A DNA stretch of 64,000 nt from Larix kaempferi (lineage: Eukaryota > Streptophyta > Pinopsida > Pinales > Pinaceae). Numbering within the stretch: the stretch's first letter is position 1; every line of letters begins with the position of its first letter. This document shows, in pieces, positions 25,432-37,560 of this stretch. Under the pieces are notes generated by a model that worked only from the letters and a program-made list of their open reading frames with translations, made no database searches and had not been told where the DNA came from. The stretch lies in NCBI GenBank assembly GCA_027924585.1, contig BSBM01000602.1, positions 6,261,501-6,325,500 of the forward strand. The letters run 5' to 3'. The position numbers and the translations under genes are program-made.

Positions 25432-27900
25432 CTCTCTCTGAGATTTAAATCATCAGTTTGCGACCCGATTTCATTTCCAAATCGATTGTTTGTAGTCGAT
25501 CCATATCTTCTGAGATGAAAACTTGGTTTGTATTATTATTTCGTTGCTAGAATTCTTATTTGGGTTTTATTTTAAACATCAACAAATCTCTGTAATTAAA
25601 ATAAATAAAGATCGGTGTCCTCCAAGATTCATTCTTGAAATCGTATTCGATTCACTTAAATACCTCTGGGTTTAAATCAAACCCTGGTTGGTGTATTCTT
25701 CATACCCTTAATCCAGTTGAAAATCGACATTAAAAGATCTCTGCCTTGAGATTGAAATGATTTATTCAGGATCCATGATTATGAATTGATTTTCTCTTAG
25801 TCTTCTGTACTTGTGCCCTGTGGTTAAAAAGACTTTCTGTTATTATTAAGATTCCATATTTGGATTCGTATATTTCAATCCGATTACCAGAACCGTCCAA
25901 GACTAAGGGAAGACACCGGTGCGTTATCATTCAGGACGGATTCTAAAATTAAGTTTTTAAGCGTTATATTTCAGCAACACAGTGCGTGAACTGTACAAGT
26001 CTCTGTACACTTACGCTGAATTATAGTGACCTTCCATCCTATGTTTATTCAATTGATAACTCTGTATTTGGAATTAATCATTAAGTTCCCGATCTGCCAA
26101 ATGACTGTGTGACTCCATTGAATTTGATCACTAAGTTTTCGACTCTGCCAATTTGCGAATCCAATCCGGAAAGTGTGATTGATCCTTAAACAAATCTGTG
26201 CATCTATTTCAGAAATTGAAGGCATCTTCCAGAATTTGTAATGTGATTGTATTTGATCCTTAAATACCCTGTGCCCAATTCGAGATTTGAATGGCGATTC
26301 CAAAAAATTGCAAGTAAATTGTTGTTGATCATTAAATAGCTCTGTGTAACCTCTACGATTATTAAATCCCTTTCCTGGCTCAAACATCTGGTGTGTAACC
26401 GATCCCAGCTCCAGAAGGCGCACTCGCGTTCTTAGTGACAGTCTGGAATCATTTGTTATATAATTTCTTCAAAGGATCCGTGTGATGCTATGGCCGTATT
26501 ATGTAACTGCGCAGAGTTTTTCTTGCAAGCGTTTGATAATAACCGACCTCATCTCTCTCGAAAGGATTGGATGCACAAACTTGGTGGAACCGTAGATCCC
26601 TACCCTTGCAACCTTCTGGCATAGGATGGTAGGGATATCGATTGGTTGTAAAGATTATGATAATTTTAATTCTGTATTGTAACCCTTGAATTTCTTGTGA
26701 AGGCATAGTGATTCAGTTACTGCGAATCTTAAACTTTGTCTTTGTTTTATAAATTTTGGATGTAAGGACCCCAGATCTGATCTACTTCGATTTTATTTAA
26801 TCTCTGCTGTTGTTTTACAATTTCTTTTGACAACTCTGTGTAAGCACATTGGCATTCCTAGACCCGAATCACAAAGGCGTTTAACTTTTCAAACTCTATG
26901 TCTTAAATTACCATCTGGGGAGGCGTTAAGGGTAATCGCCTTATTCCATTTCAAATTCTTGAATTGATGTTTCCAGAATTGCACTGGCATACCAATCTCA
27001 ATTTTTCTCTATGTATCCTTCAAGCTACTGGCATTTGATATTTATTTACGTTTAAAAAAAAATAAAATTTCTCAGATCTATTTCCTTCTCTGCGTTTCCT
27101 TTAAAGTTTATGGGTGTTTGACATGAAGCCTCAGATCAAGTTTCCTCTCTGCATTTTCTATTTTTGACTGAGATCTCGTTCCTCAATCTCTGCATCCCCA
27201 TTTAAACGTCTGAGTTTTGGCGTTTCAATTTTTTTTAGATTTCACAGTAATGTAATCCAGATCTTAGCGTCATTTAGTTTCTAGCTTCTGAGTTTTGCTT
27301 TCAAAACTTGTTTAAAAATCTACTCTACCCATTCCAGTGTGGTGTTTCCAGATTCCACAAATTGATTTTAACCCGATCTTTAATGTTATGTTTTCAGATT
27401 GGAACTCTGCCCAAATTCATTTCGGTGTATTAAGTTTTCTTCTAACCCCTCCAGAAATTCGAACAAGTGTCTCTGCGTGGTCTATATAAGACTCTGTGGC
27501 TTAAAGTTTCAGGGATTGCTTTTAATTAATTTTTTGTTTTCTTCATATTATCAGAACCATTCTGGGCTAATAGAAGTACCCTGCGTGTTATCTACCAATA
27601 AATCATATTCCGATCCTTCAGTCCTTATACCTTAAATTGCTTCCTGAACATTTAAAATTATGAACTGTAATTGCATCATCTCTAATTTCATTAACCTTCT
27701 AAAATTTGTAAAATGGAATGCGATCTGGATCAATGAGTTTCGTAATTCTTGGCGTTTCTTGAAAATTAGAAACTTTATGAAGTTGTCTCTGTACTATTTT
27801 TTTTTTAAATTTTAATGGCCTCATAGAATCTGTAATTGTGAAAAGAATTGACCATTCATGCAACTGTGCATTTAATCTTCGTCATCACTTTCGGAGTTGA
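23600..27900 (+). repeat. Decayed ~67-bp tandem repeat filling element A
   Basis: A phrase CTCTGCGTTGATCCCATTTT ... GGCGTTTCCAGATCT ... TTGAATTACAATTTGAT recurs dozens of times. In the clearest part the CTCTGYGT anchors are at 24019, 24087, 24154 and 24221 (68, 67 and 67 bp). Further on they are at 24503, 24567 and 24631 (64 bp). Copies are strongly diverged and no reading frame is conserved through them. Confidence 0.65.
25389..25431 (+). repeat. 43-bp T homopolymer
   Basis: An uninterrupted T run followed by CTCTCTCT. The exact length may be affected by sequencing or assembly. Confidence 0.9.
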
Positions 27901-30479
27901 ATTTTCCATTGCATTTATCCGTGTAAACGACCTCTTGCATAAACGTTACCAGTCTGATGAAACTAGGTGGCTAATACTCAGTTAGACAGAGTGTTATGAG
28001 TTGCTGAGTTTGGGAATTCTTATGCGTTTGTTGTAAATACCTTCATTTGCAATTATAGACATATATCCGTTTAAATTGTTTATATGTTACTGAACTTCTA
28101 GAATTACATTTATGAATTACCTTTTCAAACTTATTTATAAGTTAATTAACTTTTAGAGTTTTATATATATGTGTACACACCTTCCAATTGTTATTCTGAG
28201 CTGGCTATGGAAGACCCCTACTACTTACATAGTGTTAATCAAATACATAGCTGCCGATTAGCTAATGGTGAGAACAAGGAGTTACTGATCTTAGTGCCAC
28301 ATGTAGAACTTTCTTTATTATATCTGGAATATGTAGATGTTACTTCAATAGGAAAAATGAAAAAGCTATCAGCTAGTTGTGTATAAGTGTATAAAAAGTA
28401 AAAGAAATTGATCATATTGTCACTTGTCGAAATCTCTTTTTATTTATATGTTGGAATACAAATAGGAAATGATCATATTACCACTTGTCGCACTTTCTTT
28501 TATTTTGTATTTGGAATATATATATTATACTTCAATAAGAAAAAGAGAAAGCTATTAGGTAGTTGTGTTTAAGAAGTAGGATGAAATTCTTATATATAAA
28601 ATATAAATGTAATTATTTTACTCCCAAGGAAAAGAGCCATTTAAAGACATATTATGAATACTGAATACTCAGTTGAAGAGAAAAAGAGTTAGATTTTATG
28701 TATAGTTATAGGGAGTAGCTCCCTTAAAGGTATGTTGGAATAAGTTTTATGTTATGAAATGTGAATACTTTACTTCAAGGAAAAAGAGTCATTAGAATGT
28801 ATTTAACTATGTATAAAGTATAGAAAATAATCTTTCTATTTATATTTTGGAATATGTACCTCCCACTCAAAAGAAGAAGAGTCATTATGTACCATAAGTT
28901 ATGTCAAATTGTAAAGGGTGTCTCTTTTATGAATGTTGGTAGTATGTATACCTTACGACAATAAGAAAAGGGAACCCTGTAAATGCATCTCCCATATTTA
29001 TAATATAGAAATAGTATGGTTACAATAGGCTGGAGAATTAAATTGTTCATCTTAGTTCAGTAAGAAATACTTATGTGTTATGTTATAAGTCATATGCTGG
29101 TAGACATGACAATTGTAGATTCATTGAGTTTTAAAGGAAGTTCCTTGTGATCACTTTTCTCCAAGTAAGTAACTGACCTTATTTAACTGCGCGACAGTTG
29201 AAAAAAAAAAAAATTTCGTGAACTGTCGAAGTCTTATATTTGGTAAATGGTTTTGAATTTAAAGATGGGAAACCTGAATGATTCTATAGATAGATTTCAG
29301 TAAGCTAAGGATGAGAAGATGATATGTGTATTAAATGATTTGTTTGCAGTTATGGATTAAAGTAACTAAATCATGAGCTATGATTGTTATGCTAATTATG
29401 GTTCTATAAAAAGATTGGATACTAATGGTGATAATTGTCTTCCAAGCTAAGTTCATGACCTACACTTGATACGAAGGATGTTAGTACACAAATCTCTTTT
29501 TCACTTGCTCATGAGAAGAGACCCTACATTTGGGTTCGTTAGTGATGCATAAAGATCGACATAGAAAAGTCAGAGCTGCGGTTTTTACTTCTTCATTCTT
29601 GGCAAGAATATTTACAGCTTCTCGGACAGGTTAGAATTATTCTTCACTAAATTTGCTAGTATAAAAGTTTGAATGATATTCAAGGTTCATATACTTTGAT
29701 GATGGGTTATGCATCAAGAATTTTATCGATTGGTTGTAAATGCTTATTTTCTGAAATCAAGGCGATGGCTTCACAAGTATGCACTACTAGCTTGTAATCG
29801 TGCTTTGAATTGTGAAAAAAAAAGAGAAGCTAAACTTACTTGAACTATAGAATTTTAGCTATACTTGAGCTAGGAGGAGAAGAAAACTTCACATAAACTT
29901 TGTTTATAAAATTTGAGATTATACTTTTAACTATACTAAGTAAACGACACACTAGTATTTAATCACATTTTGGATTATGAGAAGAGAGAGGTTGCATGTA
30001 AGATTAGTTTAGGAATGGATAAGGTATGTATTGAAGAACAGAATTCAGAAGGGTTAATTCTTATTTTGAAATTCAGAGATTGTTTAAAATATATGATAGT
30101 TATACGTAGCCATAGAAAATGAAGAAATTGGGATTGAAGATTTTATTCCTTATGTGGAAATGTGTTAGTGCCTAAAGGATTTACATAGATGATATAGTTT
30201 TGTTGAATGAAAGGAATTTGTTATGGACGATTTCAAATTCGATTGCAATTAATGAGCCAGTAGAGGACTACTGTGGGGATTGCTACACTATGAAAGGTAC
30301 GATTTAGTTATATTGTCAAATATGAGATGTATACTTATATGATGGTAGAAAAGAGGAAACGAAATTTTACTATCAATTGTGGTTATGTTGAAGAAATGAA
30401 TGTAGAAAGAAAGATAAAACTCACCATGGAAGCACATGAGACTTAAATTCGGGACGAAATTTTAATAAGATGGGGTGGA
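27901..30479 (+). other. Non-coding right interior of element A
   Basis: AT-rich sequence without recognisable domains. A CCCTACATTTGGGTTCG at about 29522 looks like a decayed LTR end plus PBS, and the following 100 bp resemble the leader of element B near 35090-35165. Confidence 0.45.
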
Positions 30480-30838
30480 TGTAATGCCCCTAGAATGACT
30501 GTGGAGCTTAAGGGAACCTTTCGAGTGACCCGACTGAACAACTTCGATATAATGGTCTCTTGAGCCTTCTTATGCCTTAAATGATTGAGGACAACCTGAA
30601 GATGTAAATGACGACAATAATTGATAAATGAATTAAGGAATTAAATTCTATGTGTGGAGAGGGATAATTGATTGATTACATCTTGATTTATGATTAGCCC
30701 TGATTGATCAAGTCAAAGTGCAGTAGGACAATTACAGTCCTAGCTCTGCGACTTGGGAGGACACAACTGAGATGCGTCGTAGCTTTCCATTTTTTTATTC
30801 TGAACTTCGGGACGAAGTTCTAATTAAGTAGGGGTGTA
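30480..30838 (+). repeat. Extra LTR-head fragment before the 3' LTR of A
   Basis: TGTAATGCCCCTAGAATGAC at 30480, preceded by its own purine tract, starts an LTR-like head of about 360 bp. It ends in a second GAACTTCG-GGA-CGAAGTTC hairpin (30802-30820) and purine tract directly before the true 3' LTR. Element B has the same arrangement at 40542-40898. Confidence 0.75.
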
Positions 30839-32482
30839 TGTAGTGCCCCTAGACTTGTGTAGACATTGAGGGCACCTGCTGAGTGACCCGGCTAATTGAA
30901 ACATTAATTAAATAACCTTTTGACCTTATTTTTTTGAGTATGTGTATCTGAACTGTTGAGGTAAATGAATAATTGCATATGTTAAACGATTAGCTATGAC
31001 TATGGAAAATTATGTTGATGGATAATGCTTAACGACTAGCTGTATGGTGATTATGTATTTGGCGACGAAATGTATATTTGATAAGATGAATGAGCAGTTT
31101 GAATAAATCATAAATGTTTAACAATGCTAGAGTTAGAAACCAGATGATGATTGTTGAGAACAGTGCTACTAATAATTTGTTGCGAGAAGTGTGTGTAGAA
31201 ACAAGTGAGACGGTTCACCAACGGACACACAAAGGAACATGGAGGGTCGTAGAGTACGGGTAAATCACACACAGGGGAAGCGACGACGATGTCAACTTCC
31301 GACAAGAATACCACGCATGAGCAGATAAGCATTGATCCGCTTGCTCAAGAGCAATGCGTGAGGACGTACGAGGTGGGCCACGACGGAGCTGGTCACGTAC
31401 GAGTTGAGGGGCGCGCAGTGAGAACAGACTCACTCCTCAGCGCCATTAGTCCCTAGATAGCATGTAGACGGAGGATGGATGGTAACGATTCCTAAAATCC
31501 CTACAAGAGTTCCTGCAAGTCAAAACGGAAAGATGGTGGCAGAAGGGCCCGACGATGCGGTACCTTGTCGAGAAATGAAAGAATGGACGCAAGGACCCAA
31601 CGATGCGGTACCATGCCAAGGAATGGAAACCATGGATGGATGGACCCGACGGAGTGGTGCCATGTCAGAGAATTAAAATTAAGGAACCAGGAGCCCAACG
31701 GCGCGGCATCGTGATCCTAGTGAGTTTGATTGTTAAATTAAACTGCATAAAAACTTAGGAGAATAACTCTAGATTATTACTTAGCAAATGCATAAAAAAT
31801 AGTTTAGACATTTACACATGAATAGTTGTTTTTGTTGAGCATTTAAAATAATAGAAATCATTATTTAGGAGCAAAATAGAATCCTAAGATTAGACACCTA
31901 GTCAACTAAAAGCTAGGAGTTGATTAAAATATCTGGGGGACAAACTAGAGCAAACTTAGGGATGTAGGTGCACTTCCCAGAGAAACTGACACTTGGATGG
32001 GTGAGTGTTTTAATTAAATAATTAATTAAAAATATTTAATTATGCATGAAGCGACATGTGTCGCAGGAGATTTTCCTTTATAAGGAAGGCTTAGGAAATG
32101 GGTAAAGGGCCCATAATTTGGACGATTGTCGTAATTTTCGAATGCCTCAAAGACTTGCTGCTATCTAAGGGTTTGGCTAAGAAATCCTGGTGGGAAGGGA
32201 ATCCCAAGCTGGATTTCTGAAAAATGTGTGTGAGCTCTACGACCCAAATCTCGGGGGAGGCCATGCGACTGAAAGCATGAGCCTATGGTTGGGTGGCGGA
32301 GCTAACGATTGCTTCGCCTACTGTTAAACGAGCTTTGCTGGTTATGGTTATGGTTTGTTTTAATTTGCTAGTTTATTCATTTATTTAGTTTATTTATCGA
32401 GTCGTTATGCTTTCTAATCTCTTTTGTATCAAGTGGTTGAGTTTCAGGTTAAACAGGAAGGATCTAGAGGAGGGGCCCTACA
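30839..32482 (+). repeat. 3' LTR of element A
   Basis: Same length and content as 21764-23407, with about 20 substitutions by eye. Followed by TSD TACTG. Confidence 0.93.
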
Positions 32483-33251
32483 TACTGAAACACATCACAA
32501 AGACAAATTGTTTTTTATTTTTTAGTTCGAATATATGTAATTTATTTGTATCATATATTTAGTATCTTCTTTATTTAATGGTCCATGTTGTTTATTGATA
32601 GAAAATGCGTTATAAGAGTTCAATGAAAAATCATTCTAATAGGGATGATGGGAACACATCAAAAAATGTGAAGAAATCAAGCTCTTTGTAATTTCTATAT
32701 TAAATCAATATGTTTGAATTATATGTAAGTTTAACTAATATGTATTGGTTAATGTGTGTCATGCAAATCCAAAAAATGAGGAATCTCTATAAGTTGATTT
32801 GCAATATAAGTGCATAAGAGCGTAAAACATTGATGGAAACGTTGCAGAGGGATGAATCAAGTGAAACAAAAAGAAATCAATATGAATTTTTTCTTGAATT
32901 TTTAGTAATATTGTACTTAAGAATATTAGCTAATATGTTTTAAACAATCTAATTCACATATGTTGAATGTTATGTAGGGACTAATAGTAACAGAAGGGAA
33001 TGTCATGATAAAATTTTTTGATGGATGATTTAAATGATGATGAATTGGTCCTTAACTCATTTGGAGTGGGGCTAGAAGTGAATGAAAAGGGAATTTTTTT
33101 TAATAAAAGTATGAGGTATATAGTGAAAAGAACGTATAGATGTACTTTCCACTTACAGTACAGAAATCAATCCAATGAGTCCAAGAATCAAGTTATATAT
33201 AAACTACATGAGGCGTTTCCAAAGTAATGGTCAATGAGACTCGTGAGAATT
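32483..33251 (+). pseudogene. Plus-strand exon-like frames between A and B
   Basis: Short frames separated by intron-like AT-rich stretches. An ATG at about 32604 begins a Lys/Ser/Asn-rich exon ending near 32690. A second block at about 33018-33224 is open (NSFGVGLEVNEKGIFFN). Element B then interrupts the sequence at 33251. Removing A and B joins these pieces to similar frames at 42670-43830. It may be the second (TnpA-like) gene of the CACTA element or a decayed host gene. I recognise no domain. Confidence 0.35.
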
Positions 33252-35015
33252 TGTAGTGCCCCTAGACTACTATAGACATTGAGGGCACCTGCTGAGTCAC
33301 CTGACTGTTTGAAACATTAATAAAATAACCCTATGATTTTATTTTGAGTATATTTATGATTACGATTGATTGATATATGTGCAATTGGGTAGTTATTGTG
33401 AATGGACAATTTCATGTTGTTTAACGATTAACTTTGATATGAAAACTGTACATATGAATGATTCTTAATGACTAGCTGTGCAATTGATTATGTGATTAGA
33501 CGAAAGAGTAATGATTAAGTAAATTATAGATGCTTAATGAAGCAACAAATTTATAAACAAAATTGTGATTATTGAGGACACTGCTACTAATTTACGTTTG
33601 TGAGAAATGTGTGTAGCGACAGGTGAAACGGTTCACCAACAGACACACAAAGGAATATGAAGGGTCGTAGAGTACGAGTAAATCACACACAGGGAGAGCG
33701 ATGACGATGTCGACTTCCGACGGAATACCACACTTGAGCAGATAAGCACTGATCCGCTTGCTCAAGAGGAAAGCGTGAGGGCGTACGAGGTGGGCCACGA
33801 CGGAGCTGGTCACGTACGAGTTGGGGGGCGCGCAGTGAGAAAGGACTCACTCCTCAACGCCATTAGTCCCTAATAGCGTGTAGACGGAGGATGGAAGGTA
33901 ATGGCTCCTGAAATCCCTACATGAAGTTCCCGCAAGTCAAAATAAGGATAACGGCAGAAGGGCCTGACGGTGCGGTACCCTGCCGAGAACGAAAAGAGTG
34001 AATGCAAGGACCCAACAATGTGGTGCCTTGCCGAGGAATGGAAACTATGGATGACTGGACTCGACGGAGTGGTGCCATGTCAGAGAAATTAAATTAAGGA
34101 ACAAGGAGGCCCAACGGCGCGACACCGGGTCCCTAGTAAAAGTTGATTGCTAAACTTAACTGCGTTGAAACGTATAATTTTGCACCTAGAACTTTACTTA
34201 GAAATGCATTTGAGTACTTTAGGCATTTGCACATAAATGATTACTTTGGGATTTAAATAATATTAAGAGTTATTTAGGCATTGCACATGAAAGGATATTC
34301 CTGATTACTTAAAAATATTAAAAATATTTATTTAGGAGCAAAATGGAATCCTAGGCATGGACACCTAGTCAACTCCACCTATACCACAAGTCTAGGAGTT
34401 AAGTGAAATATCTAGGGGACAAACATGAGCAAACTTAGGGATGTTCGTGCATCTCCTAGAGAAATTGACACTTGGATGGGTGAGTTGTTTTTCATTAAAG
34501 AATTAATTAAATAATTATTTATGCACGAAGCGACATGTGTCAGAGGGGATTTTCCTTTAAAAGGGAGACTTTGGGGATGGGTAAAGGACCTAGACCCTAG
34601 ATGACTATCGTAATATTGAGTTACCTCATGACTTGCTGCTATTAAGGGTTTGGCTGGAAATCTTGGTGGGGGGGAATCCCAAACTAGGTTTCTTGATTTT
34701 TTTGTGTGTGTGATCTCTACGACCCAAAGCTCGGGGGAGGCCATGTGACTGAAAGCATGAGCCTATGGTTGGGTGGTGAAGCTAACGATTGCTTCGCCAA
34801 TGGTTAAACGAGCTTTGCTGGAGGGATCCTACGGAAGACGAAGGTGACAATGGACCAGCCGGATCGGGTTGACAGGTTAAGGTTTTTCTTATTTTTGTTA
34901 AGTTATTCACACTTTTTATTTTATTTTTCCAATAACTATGATGGCTAATTTGTTTGTATGAAGTTGTTAAAGTTTCAGGTTCAGTTCAAGGGGGCCCTAA
35001 AGGAGGGGTCCTACA
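33252..35015 (+). repeat. 5' LTR of element B
   Basis: TGTAGTGCCCCTAGAC start and CCTACA end. It carries diverged versions of the four GC-rich 49-bp units found in A. The internal TATA-like TTTAAAAG lies near 34556. Confidence 0.92.
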
Positions 35016-35017
35016 TT

Positions 35018-35029
35018 TGGTATCAAAGC
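35018..35029 (+). other. Primer binding site of element B
   Basis: TGGTATCAAAGC, one mismatch from the plant initiator methionine tRNA complement, two bases after the LTR. Confidence 0.85.
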
Positions 35030-35279
35030 CGGTCGAGTCTTGAGGGCATCGGACTCGTATTTTTTTGGGGGGTTCATCAATGACCATGGAGATCGTCGAA
35101 GAAACAACAGCTGCATTTTCATCTTCATTCCAACAAGTATTACTCGAACATCTCAAACAGGTTAGCCATGAAAATATTTTCTCACCTTCATCTCCGTAAA
35201 GATTTAAAATTCCATAAAGAGTTAGCTGTGGATCTTATTTTTTTACATAAAATCGTATTGTTCATCTTTTTCGCATAAA

Positions 35280-37560
35280 TTTTATGAATGTGCAATCGTC
35301 AAAAGACCAAAGGTAAGAGTTCCGCTTTGTAGATCTGTAAACATTTATATAATCAAACCCTATGCTCACGAAACCTTGGCCCCACCCAACTTATTGTGCT
35401 CAGAATTAGGATTCTATTTGTTATATGTACAAAAAATTGAAGAACCAGCTAACAGAGTCAAAGCATAGTTCAGTTCGACAATTTAAAATTATATGTATCT
35501 ATTTTAAGAGAATATGGATCGGCGTTTACAGTCTCTCATATCGAGGTATATCTAGATTCAACAAATTTAAATCCTCTGCATGCCTCCGTCGAATTTCGAA
35601 TAGGCGTCTCCAGATCTACCAAGGTGAAGGTTTGGGATTATAAAAAAAAATTATCTGTACTCATTACTGTATTGGGTAAGCTTCCAGATCCAAAAATTGG
35701 ATGGCACGCTGTCAATACTCCTTCTCTGCGTCGATATGCATTCCCTTTATTTTTGTCTCCTCCAAAGCGATTTTAGTTTTCAAATTTTTAACTCTATCTG
35801 TATGGAGTTTTCGATTCAGAGTTGATGTTGAAATCAATCTACTTCCCAATATTTTTAAACTCTGTCTATTTTTATGATTTCGAGTCCAGATCTATTTGTA
35901 GAAATCAATCTTTTATTCTGAGATTTATTTAAACTTGTTTTCCTTATGGTTTTGATTCCAGCATTGGTTGTTGTTGTTATATTTCTGAGATTTCAAACGC
36001 TGTGGTATTATGATTATCGATTCCAGTGTGAATTGGTTGCAGTGGATCTATTTTTGCCCATGGCGATTCCAGCAAATTTAATTGATTTACGTTTTGTCTT
36101 TGAAAAACTCAGTGGAATATATATGTTCCTAGATCTCTAGATTACTTGAGAAATCAAATCTCGGATTGGGAATCGAACCATTGACTGCGTTTCTGTTTTT
36201 GAAACTCTGTTTGGAGGTATACATGCAAATTCTATACAGTTTAATTTGTAAAATCGTGATTCTGGATTACAGCCGAAAAACTGGGGTTTTCATTTAATTA
36301 AGTTGCAAGAATGGATTAGCTACACCCAGCGGATAAAAGAAGAACTCTGCATATTATGTGATGAAACTTGTATAAATTTCCTATTATTAATTAAATCCTT
36401 ATTTTATTTTATTTTTCTTTATAAATTTAGTACTCGTACGTTTGATTGCTCCCCGTGAACCAGTGTTAGTGTCATGATTGAATTGATTGGCGCGGTTTAT
36501 AGAAAATCTAGTGAAAGATTCACGCCTCAGTGATATTGTCTTGACTCTGATTTATCTTCAAATTCGACTGAGATTTAAAATTTCTTTTATTCCCGCGTTA
36601 TTCCCTAAAGTCGATAGAGGTCTAGTTGGTTCCTCCCCTCTGCAATATTCCAAGATCTCAACTATATGAGACTGGACCTGTCACTTAATCTGGAGGATAG
36701 ATCCATCCTGAACCTTACTTGATCCCACAATTGAATGTCGTCCCTGGAAGTTGTGATTTGAAAGTGCATCTTGAATTAATATAAGTCTCTGTGTATATAT
36801 ATATTTTAAATTTTATACCGATCAGCATTTCCAGTTCTACATTCGAAGGTGCATCTTGACCATTAAAAAGTCCATGTGTTTTATTTCAAAAAGTAGTTAG
36901 CATTCCAGGATTCAGTTCGCTGCTCATCAAAGGGAATTGACCCTTTACAAATTCCGATGTATCTATCGAAAATGTATTGGCGTTCTTCTTGTTCTATTTT
37001 GATTTCTTAGGTAAAGTCTCCAGAATCATACTGGCGTATCAGTTCCTTACTCAATCTCTGTGTTTTAAATTTTTTCGAATTGAGAAGGTGTTTAATGGCG
37101 ACTCTGCCCATCCAATTTCACATCTCTGTGTTAATTCATTATTGAACAGTTTTTTCTTCCAAATTAGCGCTGGATTGCGTCGAGGGCGTTTTTCCCCAAA
37201 TTTACAATTGAAAATTAATTACTATTATTATTACTATGTGTAAGAATCTTGAAGGAACGATGCCTGCAACAGTGTTCACATTCAATCTAATCTGAGTTAA
37301 ACATTTCATATTTGTTTTATCGCTGTCGATTGGGATCTATAACTTTTTTTTGCATTCCTATTGGAACTTCCGGATCTTAATCGGATTTCGTTTTTGTGTA
37401 TAAAAGTAAATTATTCAGACTTGTTGTATCCTATCAATTTTCTTTTCCCGTATTTGTTTTATCAGAATCAATTCGGGTATGAGCCGATCTACTTGGAAAT
37501 TGGAACTCTGTTATTGAATTCACTCCATTACTGTTGAGAATCGAATTCTATTTGTCTACC
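35280..37560 (+). repeat. Decayed tandem-repeat interior of element B
   Basis: The same phrases as in element A (CTCTGCGTCGAT, GGCGTCTCCAGATCTA, GCGATTCCAGCAAATTTAATT) recur at intervals of tens of bases. Copies are more eroded than in A. Short frames in it (35425-37716) are chance openings. Confidence 0.55.

Larger units (their letters stand above)
21764..32482 (+). mobile_element. Non-coding LTR retrotransposon A (LARD-like)
   Basis: Two 1644-bp LTRs (21764-23407 and 30839-32482) are flanked by a perfect duplication TACTG (21759-21763 and 32483-32487). A TGGTATCAGAGC primer site and a purine tract before the 3' LTR are present. The 7.4-kb interior has no recognisable gag, protease, RT, RNase H or integrase. 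LTR start TGTAGTGCCCC, the PBS and the ACTTCGGGACGAAGT hairpin before the PPT resemble Del/Tekay chromoviruses. The two LTRs show roughly 20 differences by eye (about 1%), so it is fairly young and must have been mobilised in trans. Confidence 0.93.
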
